This document shows positions 21,331 to 46,806 of a stretch of 64,000 bases of DNA, piece by piece. Under the pieces are notes generated by a model. The model was given only the letters and a program-made list of their open reading frames with translations. It ran no database searches and was not told the origin of the DNA. Made by a program: the position numbers and the translations under genes. Numbering within the stretch: position 1 is the first letter of the stretch; the number at the start of each line of letters is the position of its first letter. The DNA comes from Lepidurus packardi (lineage: Eukaryota; Arthropoda; Branchiopoda; Notostraca; Triopsidae), in contig JAKZAN010000001.1 in NCBI GenBank assembly GCA_023053545.1, forward strand, positions 8,080,565 through 8,144,564. The letters are read 5' to 3'.

Positions 21331-24300
21331 ATGGCATCCAATGCACATTGCGCGTACAGAAAACGTCTTACTTCAGGTCCAGTAACCCAAAACTTGGTTG
21401 TGAATTTCTGCCATTCGTTACAGTCTTCAGGGAAAGGATACACCTCAGTCTCACAAGTAAGCTATGTCTATATGACTACCACGAGCGCGTACTAATTCTT
21501 ACTCATTGTTAGCTTCCAATCGAGCTTCTTAAACGCTGCGATGGTCCCTTGGGAGATTTAGCACCAAGTCTAGTAATGTTAGAGCAAGCCACACGAATAG
21601 AGTCAGTTTTACCCGAAGTGTTACTAGACGCTCTTAAAGTAAAATCTCTCTATTTTAATCCTCTAAAAAAGTCTGATTACCCCGTTTTTTAGCACTTACA
21701 AGGTTTGCTTTTTCATCCCATGCTAATTGACGCTTTCGGAGCTCGCGCCGATTCAGACCGTGTAGAAAAGCTGGCCACAACTTTTAGACTACAAGGAGGA
21801 CTATCGCTCTTATCTACTCTCCTCATTTCGTCAGACACAATGCTCGATCATACTCGAGTTCATTCCGTTGTCATTCAAATCCAGCAGTTTTACCTTGAAA
21901 TACTATCGCGTCTAAGCGTTTTGGTAATTGACCCTAAAATTCTGAAACTCAAATCTAATTTCTATTTCCTAGGACCCAGACTGTTCTGCCGTGCTCTCTG
22001 ATTGTGATCCATTACTTCACCAGTGTTTCCGCTTATTGTTCTGTCCCAAACTAGCCCCCAAGGCCTGTGACTTGCTGGAACACCTTCTTCTAGCTAGAAA
22101 AGAACTTCTGCCTTTAAATTCCATTAGTAAACTGCATTTTTGACATTCTTGACGTTGGAGTATGGCTAATAATTATTTTTCTAGATGATATTGAAAAATT
22201 ACTAACAATCATGGACGATGATGCACTGGCAAACTTGTATCGCTTATTGGCCGTGGTTGTTTCGGACTTTGATGAATGTGACAACAAACCTTCTCGTAAG
22301 ATCGAAATTTGTTCTCGTATTTGCATTGCTTTTACATGATTATTTGGTTAGTTATGGCCCAGCACCGCCACAAATTGCAATACCCTGGAGCTGATCCTAA
22401 TACTGTCCCCAGTGCCAATCGAGAATTAGTCTTAACCATGCCGCATTTTCTACAAAGACTAGTAGACTATGCTTGTAGGTTGCCATGTAAGAATAGCCAA
22501 GTTAACGATTACGCAGTGTGTAGGTTGCAAAGTTAAAGAAAGTAGTATTGCGTTTTGCAGATGAGCCTCGTTATCCTTCCTTGAGCGTGGAAACAGACCA
22601 CTGGTTATCTTGGATCGACGAACATATTACACAAGGCCTACAAGACTTTTCGGAAGGAATGGAAGGCTTACTTGAAGGTAAAAGGTTCGCAAATTTCAAT
22701 ATTTGGGCTAATTTTTTTTTTCTTAAGCTGTTTTGGAAACAGTCATGCAAGAAGCAACACCTATAAATCCTCAACGTCGGAACAACAGTATAGGTACTAG
22801 TGGGCCGCCTGGTAGTGGCAATATGTCTTGGATAGGCACAGATTTGAGTCATCGCGTCGACGCTATTTACCTCCTGAGTCTTCTGCTAACTGGGAAACAG
22901 CGCCCCATAGTCCAAGAGCAGTTAGCCATGCTTAAACTCATGCCCAGGATTTCTGACTTGTTTGATCAGCTTATCTGGAAGAAACAAGTTCATCGCCATG
23001 CATCAGGACAGATTATCAGCTGCAACTGTAGTCCAGTACGTTCTTTATTTGAAGGTCTTTTGATAGTTAAACTGACACTGTTTGGATTTCTAGGAAGTGA
23101 TCCTCAAAATCCAGTTGCTAAGATTGGTGCATAATTTTTGCTACCATAGTCAGTACAAACACGTGTTGCTTTCACCCAATGAATGGACCGAATTACAACG
23201 ATTGCAGTCCTCAACCACCAGTGCGGCGTTGCAATATGCGCAACTTTCTAGCAATCTTTTCTGTAAAGGCACCAGTGGACTCTTGTCGAAAGTTATTAAC
23301 GTTCTCATTAAAGAACCTGTCAAATCCGTATTCAGGTAATGCCTACAAAGCTGGAAACTGAATTGAAGTTGGTAAACTAAAAAAAAAAACTACTATAATC
23401 TTTAGGTTTTGGTTATGTAGAGCCGTGGAAAGTTGGCTCAGAGGTAGCAGCAACTTCGCAGATCAAGTGTTTGTCATTCACCGCGGTTTGCTGCAACATA
23501 TCGTAGCTATCATCATCGAAGAAGACAGGCGTGACAGCGATGAAGAGCCTAACACATCCACCCAGCCGTCACGTGAAGTGGTCCAGAGCAGTTTTGATTT
23601 ACTGGGCGAAGTTTTACGGTTCAGTGTTCATGGTTGCAGTCTTCTCGATGCCATACTCAACGCAAAAACCAAAGTATTTTTTCCACCCTTCTTAAAAACA
23701 TAGACGCAGCTTGTAATGTCGCTCTTTTTTGTGTTCGCCTTTCTTGTGGGACAGATTCAACGATTTTTAACAGCGGTACATACCAATCTAGTGGACTCGA
23801 ACATGTTCTTAAGAAGCGTGTTTTTGTCCCTGGATCATTTTTTGCATCCTGTATCTGGTGGACTGAACAGTGTGGGGTATGCTACTAACAGCTGGATAAA
23901 CCATGCGCTCCCTACGTCCAAGTTTTTCTCCCTCTTTCTGCACATGAAACGAAGAGTACAGTATCTGGCTTGTCTCGTCTCGGCTATCTCAATCGACACG
24001 CTAACTCTTGTAAGAAAAACCGTTCTCAAACTTGAGTTGTTTGTTGCTGTGTAACCGAAACCTTCGCTTAATTTTCTTCTTTTTGTTATTTTTCACAGGA
24101 AAACGTGTCTTGCTTAAATACGGCCTTGATTCTCCTCATGTTGGCAGAAAGACAAGGCACGTTAGCAAGGTACCTGCAAGCCTTAGCACAAGGAGAGTAC
24201 TTGCCCACGGATTTGGCCGTCAAAGAACCCGGAGTAGATTTGGACATGAGCAATGTTTTAGCGCCGCAGCAAGTACTAAAACGTCTTATGTTCTAAAACT

Positions 24301-24623
24301 GGCTAATTCAAAAAACTTTGCCAAGGTCATGTCCAGCTTGTTTAAACTTCTGCAGTTTTGGAGAGTGCATTACCAAGAAGGGGACCACAATTGCACCTCG
24401 TTGGAGAAGGTAGGAGCTTCTTTTACTGGATGCTGACAAGCTCACATACATACTAATTATTTGTTTGAAAATCCAGAGTTCAGGCATACTTTTTCGTATG
24501 TGGACTCAAACAGTGGATACACTCATCTCTTCTGATCGTAGCTCCCGCGCTGCATTACTCCATTACTTGCCTGAGCATTGTAGCAACTTACACGCCGACT
24601 TTGCCATGGATTTGGATATTTAA
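21331..24623 (+). CDS. TRPC4AP: Short transient receptor potential channel 4-associated protein (TRPC4AP/TRUSS)
   Basis: Exons: 21331-21456, 21513-21638, 21693-21923, 21973-22126, 22185-22295, 22352-22486, 22561-22677, 22728-23035, 23094-23335, 23406-23673, 23755-24009, 24099-24272, 24326-24409, 24477-24623; 825 residues (human 797). In vertebrates the family is the substrate receptor of a DDB1-CUL4 ubiquitin ligase and a TNF receptor/TRPC channel scaffold. Diagnostic matches to the family are LANLYRLLAVVVSDFDE, YLLSLLLTGKQR, DLFDQLIWKKQ, CNCSP, VILKIQLLRLVHNF, SGLLSKVINVLIKEP, FWLCRAVESWLRGSSNFADQ, VDSNMFLRSVFLSLDHF, ENVSCLNTALILLMLAERQG and LQFWRVHYQ. The apparent stop near 24293 lies inside a 53-bp intron (24273-24325). 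The first 42 residues are less certain, and a further upstream exon is possible. Confidence 0.93.
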
Positions 24624-26161
24624 TATGCAATTAATTATTTTTTTCACTCGCTCTTTCGTTTCTGAACCACTTTTGGCGGACCTGGCCACGTGTGCTTTTG
24701 AACACGCTGAGTCAAGGTTCCACTGATGTAAACAAGGTATGTTGCTCCGTCTATCTTTCCCTTGGCTCGTCTTACGTACTGTGTGTGCAATTAAAAAGTA
24801 TTTTGGATGCATTGGATTGTATAAGCCATTTTTACTGGAAAACTTTTCGTACCTTGTCTGTGTCCTACCTCATGGTGTAGTTTGAGTGAAAGGAAGTTGG
24901 CTTTTTTTTCTCACATGTTATTTCTCCAGACGCAATGTTCTTTCCTTACAACACAAGTGCTTTCAATCGAACATGCTTTTTTGCGTTCTTCTTTATACCT
25001 TTAGGGTGGGTGTAGGTAGGACGACTCTGTTGTGTGGTTTTGCGCTCAATACAAGACTAGCTAATTTGCATAATTTTTACCAAAACACATTTACTAGGCA
25101 CGTTCTTTGCGTTGGACATGGCAACATTATAAAACGCGAAATTAGGAGGTGAAGAGGAAACACTTCTTGCTCGCAAACGGCAAGGAAAAAAAAGAAAGCA
25201 AATCGAACAGACGGCCGATTTCCCTGTTTGACACGGGAGTTACAAAACGAAAAGCTTGAGGCGGAAACAAGGCGCTTCTGGGTTAACATAAAATGAAGGA
25301 AATGTGAACGAATGCGGGGAATAGAATGGTGAGCCCAACGAAATTGAAAGACATCCAAAAATCAAAAAGTCGAAACGAAAACTTTTGCTATTACAAAATC
25401 ATCAGGTAGGAAAATTTAGAACAAAATTATTATTATACGCAAAACTGAATTGCCGTCAACTGAAAGCCCCGATTTGGAAGGTTTGCTTTCCACGTTTTCT
25501 AACTGAACACGCATTCGATTTAGTTCCGCGCTTACCGTGACTAGCACCCTAGTTAGCCACCAACGAAAAAAAAAAGTCTTCACCCGAAGGCCTCTTCTGT
25601 CTCGGTCACGTACATCGCCCCATCCCCTAACTGTACATTCTTGAGGAGGTAACAAGAAAGGGGATAAAAAAAACACACACACAAGATATAACCACCTTAA
25701 CTGAATCTTGAGCAGAAACACAAATGGCTTATTCGGATTCTAGCATAATTACCAACTTAAATGAATCACGGCTTCTTGAAAATGCAACTGAACAACACTT
25801 AATGCGCTGGCAAAAGTTTAAGCTCCTTTTGCTTTTCCTATTCAACTATTTCAACTCTTCCACATGTTTGAAACAATAAGCACTTCATTACGTCGTTCTG
25901 AACACACCTTGATATTCGGAGATCTTTCTTGATTATACAGTCTTCCTCATGAAACTAAACGATTGCCGAGTTCTAAATTTTTCGGAAACACCCAAGTTCT
26001 TTCAGACCACCTAGCCTTGATCTCGTTTTCATTCTTCGCTTCTCACTTTCCACTTGTTAAGCTACAGATTGGCCTTTGTTTCTCCCTCTGAAAATTGAGA
26101 TCACAAGGAGCTAAAACGCAGCACACTAACTCTGATTCTACCAAGGCTCAACAAACCCAAA
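24624..26161. other. Spacer between convergent TRPC4AP and PLK2/3 ends
   Basis: This 1.5 kb holds the two 3' untranslated regions. Open frames here (for example 25416-25721 minus) have no family similarity. The lower part (about 25150-26160) is probably the PLK 3' UTR, judging by its position; I could not fix a poly(A) site. Confidence 0.4.
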
Positions 26162-34037
<7,876 letters not shown>

Positions 34038-37020
34038 GTGTTTGCTTTCCCACGTATACTGTTCACGTTTTGGCAGTGACTAACTCTCCCTAGCTTATGA
34101 TTTCTCCCTCTTCTTGAAATCCGATCACATACGCGGAACAGTTTTCACGATTTCTTAATTGTCTCCTATTGTGGTTCATCCGTCCGTCTTGATTCCCAAA
34201 CTCCGGTTAAACTAGTTTTCCTGCCTGCAATGAGAACAGAAAAAAGGAAACAATAAGCACATTGGCAACAAGGAAAGGATGTCACACGCACTCAACATTA
34301 GGGAATGCTGAGAAGGAAAGTATTGATTTCTATAGGTGACCTAGCAGTTCAAACCTCAGGAAACTCCTTTTTAGCTTGGCTGGGTATTTTTTTATAGTTT
34401 TAATCTGCCTTGTCACACTCCCACCCACGTGTTCTCAAAATTCCATACGTATGAGTAGTATTTATGCTAGCGGAAAACCTACCCACGAAATCCAAGCCTA
34501 TTTGTGTTCGTCTACCTTGGTTTTGCTTGGGCGAGCATCATTACTAGATATAACCACCATAGCTTGCCTTAGCCAGCTTTTGGTCTGCGTCGTCTTTTTT
34601 TATGTAATTCTTGAACGTACAAAAAAGGAGCCTACAGAGGTTTTTCACGTGTAAGGCCAGGGGCGCATCCTTTATAGGCTCTAAGCAAGAAACGCAATAG
34701 TAGCCCTTCACGTGCTGCACCAGAAAACCCAGACAAAGAGAGCCCTGGTAAACTGCAACTAAAATATATACACGCCATACAGGAAACGGAAGGCATTGTT
34801 GGAACAATTTACCTATACTTTACATGAATTTACGAACAACACTAAGAACTGACTGCTCGAAACACTTTTGTTTCCGCTCCCTACACAAAGAAACTGTATT
34901 TCCTCGCAAAAAACAGACAAGTTTTTGGCTCGCGAGCCCAAACTTGCATGAATATTTGCGCTGTTTTCGACGCGCACAAAAGCTATACACTATCACCAAA
35001 ACTAAGCGTTAAATGTAAGTTACGAGACTTTGATAAGAGATCCAGTTAACACTGCTATTATCTGAAATGTCCACTTTGTACATTCTGCCTCGTCTTCGTC
35101 TCGTGGCAGCACTGCTTTAACAACCCTTGTCTCTACGTGAAGCTTCGCACGTGGAAACAAGATAAACTATACTTCCCTACTTCGTGAAATATCTATGGTT
35201 AGGTAAGGATTAGACCAGACCTGGAAACTACACTAACCATAAACAAACAAAGCTGCAAATATTTACCTTGCTGACACTAAATCTGGTCGAACAACATGGC
35301 TGTCTCTCTTGATCCGCACTAACCACCCTCTCCCTCCGGCGACTCATGAACAACTGAACAGAGGAACTTTGCCGGGCGCACAAAATGCCAAAAATCTGGC
35401 CCGGGCTTTGGCCTAGCACGTCCGGTCAACTCTCGCAATGCGTTGCTTGCCTAGCCCCAGGCCGTGCTTCTCCAGAATATCCGGCAGCCACACAAAAACG
35501 ACCCTTACCAGTTACCACCCTCAATTTTCGGCTTCCCTTTCCACGAGAGGTGGGTGGCATGATAATTACCGCTTTTATACATTATCTCGCAAAAAGAATT
35601 AGAGAACGTAGAATGAAAAAGAGTGGTCGGAATGCACGGACAAATACATTCGCTATGGGGACATACCACGACAGGAAATCGCGATTGCTTGGTTTGGGAT
35701 TTCCACTTCTTTTTTAGACGCAGAGGAATAAAAAGAAAACCCTGAGTAAACGCAACAACTATAAACCATATTTTACTAGTTTCCGAAAGAGTTTTATTGA
35801 ATCTTTTTTTTGCCTGCTTTCCTGCAGCGTTGCGTGTGTTGACTTTCTCAATCAATAATCCATGAAAACGAGTTCGTTCTCTCTCTCTACTTGAGCTATA
35901 GGAGTTCGAGATTTCCCCCTCTACGGATGGAAACAGACCAAAATATATAACACACCCCACGACGTTGAGTATATAATAGAACATCTGCCACGGATACATA
36001 CATACTGCTCCGTTACCAATTTGGTCCGCTGCCATTTACATATCCAACACTAAATAAAGTAAGACACGGCAGATTGGCTCCATTATTTCGTAGGATGTTG
36101 AGCGTTAACGCAAAAATTGTCACTTGTATTTCACGCTGCAAAACCCATTGGTAAAAGGGAGAGGTCATTATCCTGTCAAACAAAAGTATAAGCAGAGGGG
36201 TGAAGCATATAATATGATGGCATAGGTTTGACTAAAGGGCAACTCGCGTAAAGGAAAATATAAAGATCATGTCCATATCTACCGTATTCTTACCTGATTG
36301 GTTGGCAAAAGGTGAAATATAAGACTAGACCGAAAACCTTGTTATCGCCGCCCTGGGATCTCATCATTTCGCCCCATCTCGCCAATTCCAAGCTTACATG
36401 TAAGAACATTCCAGTGCTTAAGCTAAGGTGCTGAGGTTTCTTCAATTATCTCCCCAGTTAATGCTTCATGTGAATGATTAGCATAGGGATTAGGAGGTCA
36501 GTGGCTGATTCGGTCGTAAGGTAACTGTAGCCCGAGGGCTATTTCATTGATCATTCCATGCCTGGTCTGCTTGCAAAACACGCAAAGGCTATAAGGTTTG
36601 CTTAGCAAAAGCAGAACCCTTCCAGTCTGTACCCCGGAACGCATAAGCAGACACTTTTTTGAATAACTTGATGAACAGAAGAACGTAACAGCTTGAGGAG
36701 AGCTACAAGAGGGCTTTGAATTCTAACAGGGATGTTGAGGGTGGCAAATTTTAGGGGGGAGGAGGGAGAAAAGCTTTTCTACCTGAAGTTCAGGGAGAAG
36801 TGGACAAAAAGCATGTTTTCCGAACGGTGGATCCTGGGGTGTTTGTCTGCCAGGGGACCTGGGAGTTACTAGCAAAGCCGTAGGGGGTCTCCGGGTACCT
36901 TCTCCCAGGGGCTTGACTGGTAATAATTACATCAAAGACTTGATGCATCACTTCACTAATGAAGCAGGCCGCCACCTACAAAAGCAGGCTGGCATGACTA
37001 TTTTGCAGCCAAGCTGAGAA
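34038..37020. other. Upstream of PLK2/3: probable untranslated exons, otherwise no gene
   Basis: On the minus strand a good acceptor (TCTCATTGCAG) ends an intron at about 34229, and a good donor (AAG/GTAAAT) follows a segment at about 35267-35470, which would make a non-coding first exon of PLK2/3. This is a guess from splice signals only. The remaining sequence, 35.5-37.0 kb, has no recognisable gene on either strand. Confidence 0.35.
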
Positions 37021-37091
37021 AACTTGGGTGATATGGCCCCAGTGGCGCAATTGGTTAGCGAACGGTACTTATACGACAGAACTTGGGTGAT
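37021..37091 (+). mobile_element. Inserted 5' half of tRNA-Ile(UAU) between 12-bp direct repeats
   Basis: From 37035, GGCCCCAGTGGCGCAATTGG continues as TTAGCGAACGGTACTTATA, which is the 5' half of a eukaryotic tRNA-Ile with a TAT anticodon: acceptor strand, D arm with A box, and anticodon stem up to the loop. The 3' half with the B box is absent. The insertion (37033-37079) lies between perfect copies of AACTTGGGTGAT (37021-37032 and 37080-37091), which look like a target-site duplication. It is not a functional tRNA gene. Confidence 0.75.
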
Positions 37092-37364
37092 GATAATAAT
37101 AATGCACAAACTGGTAAGAGAGGTTTATAAAAATTGAACCTTTTATTGTAACATTTTTCACGATCCATTTGCGCTAAACAGGTACGCAAAAAGGTGGGTG
37201 TGGGAGCAGCTTTCCAACTAATCCTGTTACACTTGATTAGGTCTTGACAATACCGGACCATTTGTGGAGAGCTAAGAGAATTTTCTCCCGTTGATTTACG
37301 CTTTCGAAGTTGAAAAGGCAAGGTTCGTACGGACTGGTGCCAAACCATTCCCATTTTTCGCGAA

Positions 37365-38269
37365 CTAAGAGGAAGATTTGTACTGGGATCCAATGGGGGT
37401 GCTGGAGGATGTGGGTTCGAACGTAATTCCTTGCTCGCCTAAAACTTTTAATATCTGCGCAATATTGTAGCAATCGTCTAGTAATAATTTAATAAGATGA
37501 AATTTTAGAAGTAAGGTTTCGTTTTCATTTACCTATGCCACTGTGCAAACGGCCTTGAAACGGTAACTGTAGGTGGGAAAGCATGTCGGGTAACGTGCGC
37601 GGATAGAATTTGGCCGCTTGGGCGAAGACCTTTAAGGTTTTAATACCATTATGGCCAAGTTAGATTGTATAATGTCATTCTTTCACGGTACCTTCTTCAC
37701 ATTGATCCAGGACTGAACATAGGAAGGAACTGGGATGCCCAAGTGTTTACACTGCGAAGGCAACATGGCCTTTAAATCCCAGTCACCGCATGTGGCAAAA
37801 ACAGAACTGTGTTGAGCAGGATCAACCAGCCCCTCTAGCTTCATCCAATTATGGAAACTTTCGAGCGTTTCAGGAAGCGTAGCCTGGTCGTCTACCATAT
37901 CCTACGCATACAAACAGTCATAAGTAAGCACGTTTTGTGTAATTGGATTATACCTGTATAATTCCGGTTAATCCAGTGCAAAAATCAGACAATTGGGGAA
38001 AGGCAGTAGGGCGAACATACTGATGGAACTTCGACTCGATGGAAAGGGTCCTAGTATTCACTTTCAACACAGGAAATTCGATAATCTCCTGTAATACATA
38101 ATTGCTAATTAGACATGATTATAGCACGATTCTTAAAGTTAAAACTCTCGCAACGAAATAACATACGTTTTACCTGTACTGGCATAGGGCGACGATCACA
38201 TGTAGCTTCAAAATCAAGTACAAGAATATAATTAATTTGTTGTTTCCTAATCAGGTTCCTTGTTATCAT
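37365..38269 (-). CDS. ERI3: ERI1 exoribonuclease 3-like DEDDh 3'-5' exonuclease
   Basis: Minus-strand exons: 38174-38269, 37954-38088, 37692-37901, 37533-37629, 37365-37477; 216 residues. It is an RNase D/DEDDh fold with ILVLDFEATCD (first Asp-Glu), EIIEFPVL, FCTGLTGIIQDMVD, FATCGDWDLKAMLPSQC, SWINVKK and, near the end, LHSGIDDCYNIA (His and last Asp). These are closest to ERI3, for example EGLVDP and CGDWDLK. The family trims structured RNA 3' ends; the exact substrate of ERI3 is not settled. The protein begins almost directly at the nuclease domain and ends in a short Ser/Thr-rich tail. It diverges from ATG7 with 264 bp between the starts. Confidence 0.92.
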
Positions 38270-38533
38270 GGTTGCTGTTTTCATAAACGAGCACTTGTCT
38301 TCTTACAAAGAAAGCAACTTTATTTTGAATAAAAAGAGCTTCACAACGCCACCTTTAGGGCATTAAAAAAAGTAAGAAAAATTGCCAAAGAGATGCCAAT
38401 GTCATCTACCGCCTAAGATAAGAATATATTCCTTTGTTTGTATACATACCGACTCTCCTGTTGTGTTTGTTTTTATTTTCATAAGTGCTGCGATAAGTAG
38501 ACGTTAAAATAATAGATACTATCCAATTACGCG
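38270..38533. promoter_or_regulatory. Divergent promoter region ERI3/ATG7
   Basis: Only 264 bp separate the two start codons, so both leaders and promoters must lie here. No TATA box is evident for either gene, in keeping with housekeeping promoters. Confidence 0.55.
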
Positions 38534-41395
38534 ATGTCTGACACAGAGAAATCTGACGTTCGCTTATTGCAGTATGTGCCGTTTAGCTCTGCTATTGACG
38601 TCGCCTTCTGGCATCATCTATCCCAATTAAAACTGGACGTTTATGCTCTAGATGACCAGCCTGTCACGATCTGGGGCTATTACTCAAATACCCTTGCCCC
38701 AGCTCTTCCGAGTCACTTCAATATAGATTACAGCTCTTTCAACTCGTAATTACACTGGAGAAAGCTCTGCAATATTGGTAAGAGTTTGCTACTTTTTTTA
38801 TATAGGGCTGGGCTGGCTCCAAAAGGGTCCTTGTCTTGCCAAGGGGTACTTCATAACAAAAATACACTAGAAGCCTTCAAGGAGTGTGATAAAACCGCTT
38901 TGATTGAAAGCTTGGGTCACCAAATATGGTTTGATATCACCTCCGGCGGTGCTATCTTGGATCCTAGCTTATTGTCTCGCTTTTTGTTCTTCACTTACAC
39001 AGTACATTACATTTACTACGTTACAACCTCAATTCGTCGCCTTTACTATCCACGTCTTATTACTAGGACCTAAAAAAGTACCATTATTATTACTGGTTTG
39101 CTTTCCCTGCCCTGGTTTTCCCAGAGCGTGTGAACCTCATCTCAGATCCCTTAACGCTAAAAGAGAAAACGACCGAATCTCAGGTTGGTTTACCTTTTAA
39201 CAAAATACAATCATAGGATGGTTTACTAGATTTTTTGTTTTAAACATAGAGACTAGCTCTTGAAAAGGCAATGGACTCAGCAGCTGATATTGTATCCAAA
39301 GGATACTTTGTCGTTGTCATACAAGACGATGTTTTCCAAATTTATGCGCTGCAAGAGCTTCCTGTCTTATGTGCCGAAACTTTCGAAGAAAAGGAAGTGT
39401 GGTTAACTTTCGCTGATCCCTCAACGCTTGATAAGCACCCGGGATGGCCTTTACGGAACTTGTTAGCTTTAGTTGCCTACCATTGGTAAACAAATAATAA
39501 TAATAAAGTCTATGTACGCTTTCTATTACTGGCAATAGGCCCAGTTGCTTACCGAAGATTTCCATATTATGTTGGCGTGATATAACACGTGATGGAATTC
39601 GCAGTACTTGTCATAGCCTGTTCTTACGAGTTCATGCCGAAGTCCCTGCGTTAAATTTGCGCATTGAAGCACATAATGCAGCACCCAAGTGCATCGGGTG
39701 GGAAAAAAATGAGAACAGCAAGATGGGTCCTCGCCGAATTGATTTGAGTAAAACTATGGATCCTCATAAGTATTTATAACAATTCTGTTTTACCGTAATG
39801 ATTAAGATGATTAATGATTGACAGACTAGCAGAATCTTCAGTGGACTTAAATTTGAAACTGATGAAATGGCGTTTACTGCCTACATTAAACCTCGAAATA
39901 TTACATTCTACAAAATGCTTAATAATAGGCACGGGAACTTTGGGCTGTTATGTGTCAAGACTTCTCATGGTATTTTCTAAAAGATCTGATACAAAAAGGA
40001 TTGATTCATTTCTTTCTTTTTACATACAACACAATGAAAAGGCTTGGGGCTTACGCAAAATTACATTCGTGGACCACGGTCACGTCAGTTATTCAAATCC
40101 AGTTCGCCAAAGCTTGTTTACTTTCAATGACTGTTTAAATGGAGGCAAAGTTAAAGTCCAAGCTGCTGTCGATGGTCTTGTGGCCATTTTCCCCGGCGTG
40201 GTAAATTAAGAGTTAAATTTTACTCCCCACAGAAAAAAAATTAAAGTTAGCTTCAAACTTATAAGACATTACGCACATTCGTTTGTGTATTTCTTTTGTT
40301 TGTTGTTAGCAAAGCACTGGCATAAACTTGCGGATTCCTATGCCGGGCCACCTGGTGATTCCGGAGCAAGTTACAGCTGTTCAAAAGGATTTGGCGCAAT
40401 TATCCCAACTCATCGAAGATCACGATGTCATTTTCCTCCTCACCGACACCCGTGAAAGCCGCTGGTTGCCTACCATGCTGGGAGCCTACTATGGCAAAGT
40501 ATGATTATAGCCTCAATTTTATTAATATCTTTTTCTTTTACCTGTGATTCCGCTTGCAGTTGGTCATGAACGCAGCTTTGGGATTTGACTCGTACTTGGT
40601 GATGCGTCACGGTTACAGGTTGCCTTTCCAATTGAACAATACGCCGGCGTCGACGTCTTCAGGCATCCTAAAAGGCGCTATCTCTGGATATCAACTCGGC
40701 TGTTATTTCTGCATGGATGTAGTCGCTCCAGGAGACGTAATACTTTCTAAGCATTTTGTTTCTTGGAAATAAGACATTGGAAACCAATCTAAAAAGAACG
40801 CTTGTAGTCAACCCGAGACCGGACATTGGACCAACAATGCACCGTAACGCGTCCTGGCGTTTCACTTATGGCTTCCGCGTTGGTCGTTGAATTGCTCATT
40901 TCCGTTCTGCAACATCCTTTACGGTAAAAGACGTTGCGTTTTACACATTGGTCAAGAGCTAAACCGAGATTGTGCCCTTGTGATATGCATAGCGGAGCCG
41001 CGCCAGCAGATATTGAGCAAGGAGAAGATGAACAAAGTATTTTGGGGCTTGTGCCGCATTCCGTCCGAGGCTTTCTGTCACGCCAGCAAATCATCACCCC
41101 GGCTACGGAAGCTTACGATGCTTGCACAGCTTGCTCGCCAAAGGTGGTTAAAAGATGCATGGTATTATACGTTTCAAGCCTCATGTACTGATTTATCTCG
41201 CCGCAGATATTAGCCAGGTATAAGGAGGATGGAAACGACTTCTTGATCCAGGCCTTCAACAATCCTGCATTGCTGGAATCCATTACGGGATTGGAGGAGC
41301 TCCACAAGGAATCTGGTGAGATGGAATTATGGGAAGTTAGTGACGACGAGAGTGATGACAATCAAGCAACTGAAACCGTTTCCGTCTTGGATTAG
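38534..41395 (+). CDS. ATG7: Ubiquitin-like modifier-activating enzyme ATG7 (autophagy E1)
   Basis: Exons: 38534-38745, 38806-39001, 39067-39183, 39250-39485, 39539-39769, 39825-39969, 40042-40200, 40310-40498, 40560-40736, 40808-40923, 40957-41143, 41207-41395; 717 residues (human 703). It activates ATG12 and ATG8/LC3 with ATP and passes them to ATG10 and ATG3. The N-terminal domain begins [18 protein letters not shown]. The junction [20 protein letters not shown] leads into the E1 domain with the nucleotide loop [13 protein letters not shown], then [39 protein letters not shown] and the catalytic-Cys motif [11 protein letters not shown]. The C-terminus [12 protein letters not shown] plus an acidic tail (WEVSDDES) is the family's ATG8-binding end. 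Intron 10 is only 33 bp, the shortest in the window. All key residues that I can see are intact. Confidence 0.96.
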
Positions 41396-41632
41396 GAATT
41401 ATGTACACGTTGCTGGGATTTTTTCTTTCTTATGTAGTTAATTACACGATGGAAAGCTTTCTTAAATACAACAGCTTTTGATGGAATCCACGCTTTGCAA
41501 ACACACCGACGGCTTGGGTATTTCATTAACTAATTTCCACGGAGACATTTAATTCTTTTTTTTTCTTTTTAAAGTCGTGTTAACCTTTCGCTACGTCCAA
41601 CATTTTTTGATCCCTTAACAATTCAAGTGTCA

Positions 41633-46755
<5,123 letters not shown>

Positions 46756-46806
46756 GGTGGAAAACGTCCTTTGCCGACAGCGTATTTGCACTTCGCACTA
46801 CCAAAC

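Noticed and set aside
24273..24325. Stop codon inside TRPC4AP suggesting a broken gene
   Set aside because: A 53-bp GT-AG intron removes it and restores the family sequence (PQQ then VMSSLFKLLQFW).
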